This document shows positions 54,380 through 64,000 of a DNA stretch of 64,000 bases, one piece after another. The stretch covers positions 434,397 to 498,396 of the forward strand of contig JAVSML010001000.1 of assembly GCA_038503035.1 (NCBI GenBank), in the 5' to 3' direction. Source of the stretch: Crocodylus rhombifer (lineage: Eukaryota; Chordata; Crocodylia; Crocodylidae). The notes beneath the pieces were generated by a model, which was not told the DNA's origin, made no database searches, and was given only the letters and a program-made list of their open reading frames with translations. Numbering within the stretch: position 1 is the stretch's first letter; every line of letters starts with the position of its first letter. The translations under genes were made by a program, and so were the position numbers.

Positions 54380-54718
54380 CCTTGTAGCCTCCAATAAGTT
54401 TATCAAGGGAGGACAACAGAGAATTGGAGATGTGCTATTTACCAGGGCACCCCTAGGAGTAACTAGGAATAATGGGTACAAAGTAGTGGACAGCAGATTC
54501 AGATTAGACATTAGAAAGAAATTTTTCACAGTAAGGGTTGCCAAAATCTGGAATGGACTGCCAAGGGAGGTGGTACTCTCACCTAACTTGGAGGTCTTCA
54601 AGAGGAGGCTGGATAGACACCTGGTTGGTTTCTTAGGACCTCAGCACTCTTTCCTGCCTTGGGCAGGGGGTCAGACATGTGGTCCCTTCTGACTCTACAA
54701 CCTATGAATCTATGATTG

Positions 54719-56735
54719 CTCAGAGCTCCAGTATGAAACTGGAGACAGGCATGTTGGAAGTCTCTAGGTTAGGGTCAGAGGGGAGAGCAGCAAGGATGAT
54801 GTCATACTGAGTGGTTGTCTGCGACAGATCACCAGATGAAGAGGATGAAATGGATGCGACTTGCTTCAAACAGCTAGTGAAAGTTTCCTGATCACAGACC
54901 CTGGTTCTCATGGGGGACTTCAATCACCCTGACATCTGCTGGAAGGGCAAAACAGGAGTGCACAGGCAATTCAGGAAGTTTTTGGAGTGTGTTGGGGACA
55001 ACTTCCGGGTGCAAGTGTTGGGGGAGGCAAGCTAGTGATAGATGATGTGCAAAAGGATAAAGTAGTGAATGCATTTTTACCTCAATCTTTACAGTCAAGG
55101 TCAGCTTCCAGACTATTGCATCAGGCAGTACAGTTTGGGGAAAAGGTCAGCAGCCAACAGTAGTGAAAGAACGGGTTAGGTACTATTTAGAAAAGTTGGA
55201 TGTGTACAAGCCCAAGTGCCTGATGCAAGTCACCTGAAGGGACAGAGAGAGTTGGCAGATGTGATTGCAGAGCCCCTGGCCATCACCTTTGAAAACTTGT
55301 GATGGTCAGGAGAGGTTCCAGATGTTTAGGAAGGGGCAAATATAGTGGAAATTTTTAAGAAAAGGAAAATGGAGGATACACTGAACTACAGACTGGTCAG
55401 CCTCATCTCAATGCCTAGAAAACCATAGAACAGGCCCTCAAGGAATCCATTTTTAAGCACTTGGAGGTGGTGATTAGGAACACAGAGCATGAATTCACCA
55501 TGGGCAAGTCATGACTGACCCACATGATTGCCTTCTATGATGAGATGCTCTGTGGATGCAGGGAGAGAAGTAGGTGGCACGGGCCCAGCAAAAAAGGATG
55601 CACCTTGACTTTAGCAAGATTTTTTACATCGTCTCCCACAACATTCTTGCAAGCGTCCTAAGGAAGTATGGGTTCAAAGAAAGAACAATCAGGTAGACAG
55701 AAAACTGGCTGGATGGTCAGGCCCAAAGGGTATTAATCAATGGCTTGATGTCTAGTTGGCAGCCAGTATCAAGTGGAGTGCCCCAGAGGTTGGTCCTGGG
55801 TCCAGTTTTGTTTAATATCTTCATCAGCAATCTGAATAATGGGATGGAGTGCACCCTTAGCAAGTTTGCAGATAACACCAAATTGGGGGGAGTACTAAAC
55901 ATGCTGGAAGGTAAGGCTAGGATTCAGAGAGACCTAAACTTATTAGAGGATTGGACCAAATGAAATCCCATGAGGTTTAATAAGGGCAAATGCAATATCC
56001 TACAATTTGAATAGAACAATCCCATGAACAGGTACAGGCTGGGGACCAACTGACTAAGCAACGGCTCTGTGGGAAAGGACCTGTGAGTTAGAGTGGACAA
56101 TAAGCTGAATATGAGCCAACAGAGTGTCCTTCCTGCCAAGAAGGCTAGAGGCATACTGGGCTGCATTAGTAGGAGTGTTGCCAGCAGATCGAGGAAACTG
56201 ATCCTTCACCCCTATTCAGTATTGGTGAGGCCAGATCTGGAGTGCTGTGTCCAGTTCTGGGCCCCCCACTACAGAAAGGATGTTGACAAATCAGAAAGAA
56301 ACCAGCAGAGGAGAAGAAAAATGGTGAGAGGGCTGGGGCATGTGCCTTCTGAGGAGAGGCTGAAGGAACAGGGCTTATTTAAGCTGCAGAAAAGAAGACT
56401 AAGGGGGGATTTAATAGCACCCTTCAACTACCTGAAGGTGGTTCGAAAGAGGATGGAGCTAGACTGTTCTCAGTGGTGGCAGATGACAAACTTGAGACGA
56501 TTGCTCCTTGTTCTAAGTTAATTATTAGGTAAAACTTTCTCATGAGGAGTATAATAAAGCACTGGAACAGGTTACTCAGAGAAGCTGTAGAATCTCCATT
56601 CCTGGAGGCTTTTAAAATTCAGCTGGACAAAGCCTTGTTTGGGATGATCTAGTTGGAAATGGTCTACTTTGAGCAAGGGGTTGGAACTAAATGTCCTGAG
56701 ATCCCTTCCAATGCTCATTTTCTATGATTCTGTGA
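54719..56735 (+). mobile_element. CR1 LINE (outer copy), 3' part after nested insertion
   Basis: Continues the CR1 broken at 51567: endonuclease remainder ('LVLMGDFNHPDICWKGK' at about 54898), then a jump over the linker near 55020-55040, the polymerase (55150-55970; '[20 protein letters not shown]', 'SKFADNTKLGG' with the second catalytic Asp changed to Asn), the C-terminal part (56093-56521; 'VLVRPDLECCVQFWAP') and the 3' end with 'TTTCTATGATTCTGTGA' at 56735. Heavily mutated. Confidence 0.9.
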
Positions 56736-58139
56736 TTTTTTTTATCAAGCTAGATCATTTTTTTTTTAAATGTAAATTATCTAGGGCTGGATGAAAGATA
56801 ACGTATATCAGACTCTCATCTTCCCAGAATACCTTCCATCAGCCTACACAGACCACAGGCACATAGAATACATGCTGTTAAGATTCCCAGAGAGGTCAGA
56901 TGGAGTTGCAGAGGTAAACAATCTTTCTGGCTCCCCTGTGCTAAACTGGGAGGGTTGGAACAGTGGGACACATATGATCTAGGCTGGTATATAAAGAGGG
57001 ATGAATGGGAGTCTGGTTTACTAGGATCACATTGCATGAAAAAGTGACTTAGCTTTACACTGAGGAACTGTTTTGAGAGAAACCTGAGAAAGGCTGTGTT
57101 CCTAAACCAATGGAGGTAGGAATCTTAGGAATCTCCAGAGACACTCCATGGATGGGAGGGAATGGGACAGAATATAAGTTTGATATTTTTTTTTCTCTAT
57201 TGTCTCAGGAATATTATACAAACAACAAATTAGAATAACTACCCTACTGCTCCAACTTCCTTTAGGCAGCCAAAGATCAGAGAACTACAATTAGCTGAGC
57301 TTGTATCCACAGCTTTCCACGTGTGGATGTATAATGACTTTTAAAAATCTCATTGACATATTTGTGGCCATTGCTCCATGGATAGTCTGTACTAGTTCTT
57401 ATGTTAACGGATGAAAATTAGTGGATAAATTCAATTATTCCTCTTTGTCCAGATATGTGACAACAGGCAACCAGCTTTTGTGAAACTGTATCCATGTTTA
57501 TTAAAAGATTTGTTCAGTATTTAGCATGAAAAATGATCATATTGAAAATGAGTATTTGTGTAAGGCAAGTGTCTCCTTTTCCCTTAGGGGATGGAGAAAA
57601 GAATTCTCTCCCTTTGGAAATATAGGCCCCTGTAGCATGGTGTCATTTGTTAATTTTTTCCACATGTTATAAATGGGATGTTGTTGTTTCCTAACTGAGT
57701 TTCCCCTCAAGTCCTGCTGGGTAATATTTCAGATGGTCATGGTCAACAAAAGCATGTGATGACTTCCAGATGTTCAAATAATCAAAATGATCTACAGATC
57801 TAAGGGAACGCGCTAGCGAACAAATGAAGCATAAGTTAGAGGGCTAAAGGCTATGAGGGGAGAGTGCATTTGGAGCTGGTGTAACAGGCTGTGTAACAGG
57901 CTGGAGAATTCACCAATATCTGAATCATTATTCAACGAAGTTTGTGTAGTAGGTGGCATGAGGCTAAGACAAGAGACATGGAGTCTGTTTGTGACTCATC
58001 TGATGTCCTGTGTTATCCTGGTCTGATTTTCAATGGTGCTGGGAACCTGCTGCTCAGATGATTGATACCTCCTTTCTCAGATTATGTGAAAACTATATTT
58101 AACAACCATTTACACTATCTAGTTCAACATTACAGTCAC
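56736..58139. other. No gene recognised
   Basis: Unassigned sequence. The small plus-strand frame at 56791-56982 has no recognisable domain. Confidence 0.4.
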
Positions 58140-58392
58140 AAACTCCTGCAAGACCGTTTCAGGCTGGACATAAGGAAGAATTTCTTTACTGTCTGAGCCC
58201 CCAAGGTCTGGAACAGTCTGCCAGCGGAGTTGGTTCAAGCACCTACATTGAACACCTTTAAGAGTAAATTGGATACTTATCTTGCTGGGATCCTATGACC
58301 CCAGCTAACTTCCTGCCCTTTGGGCAGGGGGCTGGACTCGATGATCTCCCGAGGTCCCTTCCAGCCCTAATATCTATGAAATCTATGAAATT
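58140..58392 (+). repeat. CR1 LINE, 3' terminal fragment
   Basis: About 250 bases: the last ORF2 codons ('CGTTTCAGGCTGGACATAAGG', 'AGGTCTGGAACAGTCTGCC'), 'TGGGATCCTATGACCCCAGC', 'GGGCTGGACTCGATGATC' and the end 'AATATCTATGAAATCTATGAAA'. Same subfamily as the copies at 22717 and 38289 but on the plus strand. Confidence 0.92.
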
Positions 58393-60339
58393 GTTTTGCT
58401 CAAATTTCAGCAAAAATATTCGGAATCTGTAGGGTTTTCCTTTCTTATTTTTTGGCAGAGCTGACAGGATTCCCCCCTTCCTCCTCCTTTTATAGAACTT
58501 GAGAAACAATGATTTATGAAAAGACAATTAAAATGCATTGCATTGTGGTGTATTTCCTTTTTAAATTATAGAAACATTCATCAGAAAGGAAAACATGTTA
58601 ATATTATCCACTATCAAACTAACATTTTGTAGACGTGAAAGTACATGATCATGCACTAGTGTATATACAAACTACCAAACAGAAACCACAGGGTGCTGGA
58701 GACACATTGCTAAATGTTGTCTAACAGGCTGTGGAATCTTGTTGTCAGTTAGAGAAGAGACAACATTCCTACCCTGTAGGATCCTAAAGTAAGTCTGTTG
58801 CTCCTTTTAGTATACAGGCATTTTACGCTGTAGTGGCTCAGCTTCTGACAGCAGATCCTTTGAAACAGATGTTCTCCGTGTCTGCCTCCCGTGTGTAGAA
58901 TTGACATAACTTGGGTGGAAAACTATTTTTCAAAGCCCTTTACAGTGAGCAGTGACAGAGGCAGGTGGGCATGTCACTTAAAAAAAAAAAAAAATACAGG
59001 TTTGTATGGAAAGAATCTGTTGGAACCCCGTTACTGATGCTGAAGGAATGTTCTGATCACATTGGATTCAAAGTCCAATATTAGAAGCACAGAGCATTTA
59101 CAACCACTGAGATGCTTGTTTGTTAAAGAAATAAGTATCCCACAGACTATGTCCTGCAAGAAATTATATGACTAGGTACACATATTTGGGAAATTGGTAT
59201 GGTGTTTGTTTCTCCTTCTGGTAGTGTCTTTTAAATGCAGATCCATGTTCCCAACTTGAATAATTCTTTCATCAGTTTTGGACTAACACTAAAACAGGTT
59301 TTCAAACATACAGCTAATATAGCAACTTATTTGACTTTTTGGTTGTGTGGAAGCACATATAAATAGTTAAGAAGCTTATAAAAACTAGAGGCCAAGTTGT
59401 TCCTCCAAGACCAGTGGCTTCAAACTCCTGTTTCAGGAAATTAAAAATGTCACTCTGTGACCATGCTGGTTTAGGCTGGGGGAACCCAGTATGTCTGAAC
59501 TAAGGCAAGCCTTAATATTTTGAAACAGTGGCTTCCGAAACAAATTCTCAGCATCCTTCACCAACTTATCTTACTCCTGAATGCATTTTGTATTGTTTGG
59601 ACAAGGTTATTCTTTGGGATAGTCATCCACTATAATAGCTTCATATTACAAAGAAGGTGTTTGTAGAGGGAGGCCTGAGAGAGCATGTCTGTATCTCAGT
59701 GATGGGATGGCCCACTTGTACATTTACTTGCACGTTTCACTGGAAATGCATTGGTGAAGACATTCAGCAGTCTCCTTATGGCTACTGTTGAGACCTTAGC
59801 CTCTTGGGTGCTTAAGAGCAGCCAGTGGAGTTACCTCACTGGTGCACTCACTGGGTTTCAAGCAAGCCCATGGGAAAAGGTGGATGGGGATGGGATGTGC
59901 CCAAGACCAAGATGATTGGTGTTGCCATCTAATTTTTATCCTATCTTACAATGAGGCAGCTAATAGGGTTAATACTCATACCTTGCCATAGATTTTGGAG
60001 TTAGAAGGAAAGTCTGATCAGCTAATGTAATTTTACTAGAGTGGCACATGTTTTTTTAGGTAATTAAAGTTCAGCATTGGTGAGGAGATTGATCTGGCTA
60101 GAGATTCACTTACCACATTGTTTTGATTGTGACAGTGCTGTTTTTAAGCAAATGTTCTCTAAGCATACAAGCTGTTCATATGGTAGATGAATCCTCTAAT
60201 CTGACGTTTTAATGTTTATTTAATTTAATTATCTTAGTCTTCACTCCTCAGATTCCCCATCTGAAGAGTATCTCTTTACAGAGTGTTTTGCTCATAATGG
60301 CTCCTTTAGCCTTTAAAATTTATAAAATTTCTAATTATA
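58393..60339. other. No feature recognised
   Basis: AT-rich unassigned sequence; contains a 15-base A-run at about 58979-58993. Confidence 0.4.
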
Positions 60340-61320
60340 AATTTATGTCTTAGGTCTCAGGTAAAGTGAAGGGTTCATGGTGCACGTGTGTACAAAACAC
60401 GGCAAGTGGTAAAAGGCCAATCTTGGCCTGCTTGCTCACTTTCTTCAGTATGTCTATGATCTTCATGGTCCACTTTAATATAACTCCATATACAGACAAA
60501 TCTATTGGTGCTAGACTGATTTTCTTGTAGCACAAAATCTCCTTCATGTCTACTACCTTGCCATGGAACTTCTTTTAATCTAATGGTATGCAGCACATTT
60601 TCATCTAAAAATAGATACCAGTGTTGATGTCTAGTATTTTATGGGTCTTCACCACAATGGTGATACTTAGTCAGTTGTGTGGCACAGTAAGACCTGTCAT
60701 GATTGACATCTCCCAATAAATTTTACTGTAAGTACTCTATGTTTAGCCTAAGGAGTATTTTCAGCTTTCCATAAGACACCAATCACAGATGGACTTCCTT
60801 GGCCACAGCATCGTGCTTTTGGGGATACTCTTGACTAGGGAGGGTACATTTTGAAACAATGTCTGATATACTACCGAGGCCACATCATCTGCACATCAAC
60901 CATATCTTCTTTCAGGATAAGTTTCTTATAGTTTATTGTCATGGTCTGCCTCGGTGGCAGCCAAAGCCTTCCCTTCTATTCCATGAAACAGCATTTTCTC
61001 TTACAAGTGTTCACAATTTGTAGGAAACATGAACCTTCTACATAGTGCTTTCTGCTGCCATGTCTCCATCTGTTCCTGGGCTGGTCTCTTTCATTCTGCT
61101 TCTGGTATTTCTTTTACCAGTGCTAGGGATGTGAAATCCTGATCAGCCCTAATGATTGCCCAATATGACCACAAGTTGCCAGTAGCAGAAGAAGGGGTGG
61201 ATGAGCTTAGAAAATACTTCCTCAAACCTTCTATCTGACTATTGCAGAACAGACCAAGACTCCACAGGCCTCTTCCACTCATCTGAAAAGGTGTATACAA
61301 CCTTTTCAATGGAGCTGTTT
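60340..61320 (-). other. Possible decayed coding sequence, unidentified
   Basis: Minus-strand frames at 60350-60547 and 60375-60596 overlap, and a further frame lies at 61091-61309. The first contains 'IDLSVYGVILKWTMKIIDILKK' and 'GLLPLAVFCTHVHHEPFTLPET', which looks more protein-like than its surroundings, and weaker open pieces in changing frames continue upstream to about 61300 without an intron-like pattern. This could be an old processed pseudogene or an unrecognised transposase. I do not recognise a family, there is no poly(A) tail visible and chance remains possible. Confidence 0.2.
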
Positions 61321-61729
61321 AGATAGCACACATGGGAAACTCATGAAGAATATCCTCACCATTCTGTCCCTTAGCTTTCAGATGTGTTTTGGACCACTTG
61401 AGTACCCCAAAGAAATGACATAACTAGCATAAATCAGCTGTTTAGTCTGACAAGATGGTTTCTAAAATTTAATTCAGTCATTGAGATACACTCCCGTCTA
61501 TTAAAAAGCCTCTAGGTCAGTATTCTTTAAGTCATTATAAATTAGATCTTTATAAAAAGTGCATTCAGTCCCAAATACTTGTACATTTATCTGCTCCAGG
61601 ACAAATTATTTTATTTCCGTTTCAAAAGAGTTTACCTAACTACACTTCCACATTAGATAGTTTGTATGTATAAAGTATGAGAAGTGTGCCAAACTACATC
61701 TGGAGAAGGTAGGGCAGGGTGGCACCTTA
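61321..61729. other. No feature recognised
   Basis: AT-rich spacer. Confidence 0.4.
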
Positions 61730-62212
61730 GGTCCCTTCTACATGTTACAAGTTAACTATTTACCTAGTTAATTATACAGTTACCTTGAGACCAGCTGCAC
61801 ATGCAAAGTACTTATCACATCATAAAAAAAGCTCCAATAAGCTATAGACTTCAAAAAATTGTACTAACATTAGATCCGGTTACTGTCAAGCTTGAATTTA
61901 CATGTGTAGCAGGGAACCCCCATCAGCTGACAGGGCTGCCAGCCTCAGGAGTGCACCATGCCTAGACAGAGCTAGGAATCCCACAACTAAGGGGACTCAG
62001 TCCCAGTAGCTGCTGACTCTAGGAACTCACAGCTGTGGCTGTTCAGTCCTGGCAATGAACCTCCTGGTGCAAGGATCCATCTGGGTCCTGCAGCTGTGAT
62101 CTCCTAACCCCGGGGTGCACAGGTGAACATATTGGCATGGCAGGAGGCATGATTGTGTGGGTTGTGCATTAAAATCTCATTGGATCTTTACCTGTATATG
62201 TATAGAAGGGGA
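61730..62212. mobile_element. MITE-like element, candidate
   Basis: Left end GGTCCCTTCTACATGTTAC and right end (minus strand) TCCCCTTCTATACATATAC are imperfect inverted repeats. CTTAG precedes the left end and GCTTAG follows the right end, a possible short target duplication. Inside are 'AAGTTAACTATTTACCTAG' and a GC-rich part with 'GGGACTCAGTCCCAG'. No coding capacity. Terminal wording differs from the GGGTGCATCTACA elements, so it is probably a separate family. Confidence 0.4.
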
Positions 62213-62274
62213 GCTTAGAAGTTAACAAGCTCAAAAACATGAGCTTTTTTTCAGTCAACAATCTACTTTGTCAG

Positions 62275-62741
62275 AACCCCCTGCTCAAAGCAGGACCATC
62301 CTCCACTAGATCATCTTAGCCAAAGCTTTGTTTAGCCACGTTTTAAAGACCTCCAAGGATGGAGATTCCACCACCTCTCTGGGCAACCAGTTCCAGTCTT
62401 TTACTACCCTCATAGTGAGAAGATTCTTCCTAATATCTAACCTAACCTTCCCTTGCTGCACATTGAGACCATTGCTCCTTGTTCTGTCATCTGCCACCAC
62501 TGAGAACAGTATAGCTTCATCCTCTTTTGAACCCCCTTTCAGGTAGTTGAAGGCTGCAATTAAAGTTGCCTCTCAGTCTCCTTTTCTCTGGACTAAATAA
62601 GCCAAATTCCCTCAAGTCTTCCCTCATGAGTCATGAGACTCTCCAATTTGCCCATGTAGTGAGGGCCCAGAATTGAACACAGTCCTTCAGATGTGTCCTC
62701 ACTAGAACTGAATAGAGGGGAATAAGCACTTCTCTTGACAT
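62275..62741 (-). mobile_element. CR1 LINE fragment interrupted by an endogenous retrovirus
   Basis: Minus-strand CR1 from a truncated 3' end (62275, 'CCCCTGCTCAAAGCAGG' on plus) through the C-terminal ORF2 region (frame 62306-62500, 'DIRKNLLTMRVVKDWNWLPREVVESPSLEVFKTWL'). It is cut at 62741 by the retroviral LTR, in the part that in other copies codes for 'VILPLYS'. The rest of the CR1 should resume beyond the window. Confidence 0.88.
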
Positions 62742-63230
62742 TGTTGCACAAACAGCGTTTCGTTCCCTGGAGGCGCGCAGAGATCACAGACATCAGTCGG
62801 CACTTAAGGGTCTATTTGCTTGCAAGCAAAGGTCAGAGCAGAGCTAGATGCTCAAATTAACTCCGGCCCTTGATTGCGTTTGCAAACAGCATTTATCTTC
62901 TCAAATCTCCTGGGCGCATGTGCAGACACAGAAGTTCTTGCAGCTTACTTCTGTTTCATACAAACATACATGTAACTACATCATCACATACATTGCATAT
63001 ATAGTATAATTAGTTATTTGAGTGGGGGGGGGGCAGAGAGGTAAATATGCAACAGCTAATTAAGCATGCTCAATACCACAAGATTTCATCAACAGTTCAT
63101 TCCCCAAGGCTATGCAGTTAAATTCCAGTTTCTGTAATCAGCATGAGAAAGACTAAGGAGGATGAAATAGGAACCTTGGGCAGTGTTCTTTTCTTATCAA
63201 GAGCAAGATGCAAGCTGTACAATTCTAACA
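62742..63230 (-). repeat. 3' LTR of the endogenous retrovirus
   Basis: On the minus strand it starts TGTTAGAATTG directly after the polypurine tract and ends GCTGTTTGTGCAACA, so the ends are TGTT...AACA. Length 489 bases. A TATA-like stretch (minus-strand ACTATATATGC, about 62994-63005) sits in the first half; no canonical AATAAA is present. The G-run at 63024-63034 (plus) is inside U3. Transcriptional activity is unknown. Confidence 0.85.
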
Positions 63231-63245
63231 ATATTCCCCCCTCAA
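63231..63245 (-). promoter_or_regulatory. Polypurine tract
   Basis: The minus strand reads TTGAGGGGGGAATAT immediately before the LTR, the plus-strand DNA primer site of retroviruses. Confidence 0.8.
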
Positions 63246-63332
63246 GATGCTTTCTGCTTCCCATTCTTGACTAGTACTCTTAACATCCACCTTACTACTC
63301 ACCAACCACTTTGGGGCCAAAGGAAAAGCCCT

Positions 63333-63548
63333 CTAAGGCCACCGTCCTCTGACCTCTTGGAGTCCCCCACAGGCCCAGCAGTTGGTGAGATTGAAAGTAC
63401 CTGTAATTCTTTCCATCATGTCAACATACAAATTTGCTTCTGGGGAAGCAATTGGGGGGAATGGGGATATAGGGTGGCGGCTAGGGCTGCTCAATCCTGC
63501 CTCTTTTGCTACATAGATGACAACAAGGCATATTAAGACTCCCGCCAT
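63333..63548 (-). pseudogene. Retroviral env, N-terminal remnant
   Basis: A frame of 71 codons beginning with ATG about 70 bases after the end of the pol frame, the usual place for a gammaretroviral env. It has a short hydrophobic stretch right after the Met (a decayed or short signal peptide) and, near its end, a Cys-Trp-x-Cys-type motif preceded by an Asn-Leu-Thr sequon, as in the N-terminal part of related surface subunits. A TAG ends it at 63333. Only about 100 bases separate this stop from the LTR, where a complete env would need more than 1.5 kb: the receptor-binding, fusion and membrane parts are deleted. It cannot make a working envelope protein. Confidence 0.7.
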
Positions 63549-63760
63549 ATCCTCTCTCTCTTTAGATTGAATACAGCTTAAAAAAAAACTTTTCCTTTGT
63601 TACTTCCTTATCTGATTTTCTAGACTCTAAGCCCCCTCAGGCACACTTGGAGATCACCAGTAGGTTCACAGCTCCACCTGCTGACTTCTTGTTCCGAGGA
63701 TGGCTCAGCCTCCGGAGTGAGCTCGTCCTGGGAGCTGGTGTCCTCTGATGCTCGTGGATG

Positions 63761-64000
63761 TCATTTCACACGGATATGGTGTATCCAATGGTCATGGCCA
63801 GCAATCTTTACAGCGGTGTGTGTTGTTAAAAGTACCTGGAAAGGGCCACTCCACCGCTCAGTCAAAGGTTCCTTTTTCCACTGCTGCACTAAGACCCAGT
63901 CTCCCAGGTGGAATTCATGTACCGGAATGTCTAAAGGCAGATGTTGAAAGGAGGCTGCATACCTGTGAAGAGAAGATGAGACAGACTGCAAAGCAATAAC
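63761..64000 (-). pseudogene. Retroviral pol, integrase C-terminal domain, interrupted
   Basis: The frame is open from the window edge to TGA at 63761-63763. It shows the C-terminal DNA-binding fold of gammaretroviral integrase: a 'GDWVLV' block, basic residues, 'RWSGPFQVLL', 'TAVKI' and a 'WIHHIRVK' ending. Integrase joins viral DNA to the host chromosome. After the TGA the same frame stays open for 46 further codons to TAG at 63620-63622, with an acidic, Ser/Glu-rich composition resembling the usual pol tail, so the TGA is probably a disabling mutation and not the native end. The upstream catalytic core lies outside the window. Confidence 0.85.

Larger units (their letters stand above)
51568..54711 (+). 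mobile_element. CR1 LINE (inner copy) nested in another CR1
   Basis: A 3.1-kb plus-strand CR1, from the last part of ORF1 (51600-51770; 'HFQGGDFLGWDNLHLSPEGKRLF') through ORF2 to a full 3' end ('CTTCTGACTCTACAACCTATGAATCT'). It is flanked by ATGATTG on both sides (51561-51567 and 54712-54718), and removing it joins the outer CR1 endonuclease frame without gap. It belongs to the 'GGGTCAGACATGTGGTCCCTTCTGACTC' 3'-end group, different from its host copy. Confidence 0.9.
62742..64000 (-). mobile_element. Endogenous retrovirus, gammaretrovirus-like, 3' part
   Basis: On the minus strand, from the window edge: the end of pol (integrase C-terminus), the start of env, a polypurine tract and the 3' LTR. 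The order pol-env-PPT-LTR and the integrase tail are typical of gammaretrovirus-like elements. Env is mostly deleted. The provirus continues past 64000, so the 5' LTR, primer binding site and gag are not visible. It inserted into a CR1; the last four bases before the LTR (ACAT, 62738-62741) are the expected target duplication, to be checked against the far side. Confidence 0.85.

Overview
This is non-coding vertebrate genomic DNA, almost certainly sauropsid and most likely crocodilian (a turtle is the main alternative). I infer this from the many CR1 LINEs ending in ATGATTCTATGA-like short repeats, several families of short inverted-repeat DNA transposons including Chompy-like ones (a crocodilian Harbinger MITE family), and gammaretrovirus-like and solo LTRs. 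I see no rRNA or tRNA gene, no CRISPR array and no convincing host protein-coding gene. Two open stretches behind good splice acceptors (8392-8504 and 39245-39444) are the only candidate host exons, and they are weak.

Layout. 1-16.5 kb: a C/A-rich strand-asymmetric tract (320-745), two CR1 3' ends, Chompy-like elements, a TA-flanked mariner-like element (4688-5270), two hAT-type MITEs (one with a perfect 8-bp target duplication), and two copies of a roughly 800-bp foldback hAT-like family. 16.5-20.9 kb: more inverted-repeat elements, two inverted monomers of a roughly 620-bp repeat, and a Harbinger-like remnant with a TATA box. 21.0-28.6 kb: the most unusual region, a tandem array of roughly 600-620-bp monomers, most carrying one hairpin-forming palindrome at the same place; a 2.7-kb CR1 has split the array. 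28.6-36 kb: a diverged repeat copy, the third foldback hAT-like element, a 2.4-kb CR1 and a 1398-bp solo LTR flanked by TAGG. 37-49.3 kb: five CR1 copies including a nearly full-length one (about 42.6-46.88 kb, ORF1 plus ORF2), and a 200-bp near-perfect foldback at 47.5 kb. 49.7-58.4 kb: CR1 copies on the plus strand, including one CR1 inserted inside another. 58.4-64 kb: unassigned DNA, a further MITE, and the 3' part of an endogenous retrovirus on the minus strand, integrated in a CR1 and continuing past the window edge.

By adding my own coordinates, CR1 alone accounts for about one third of the window. All retroelement reading frames seen are interrupted by stops, frameshifts or deletions, so nothing here looks able to move by itself. 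The interest lies in structure: the hairpin-bearing tandem repeat, several unrelated foldback families, and layered insertions that give a relative order of events.
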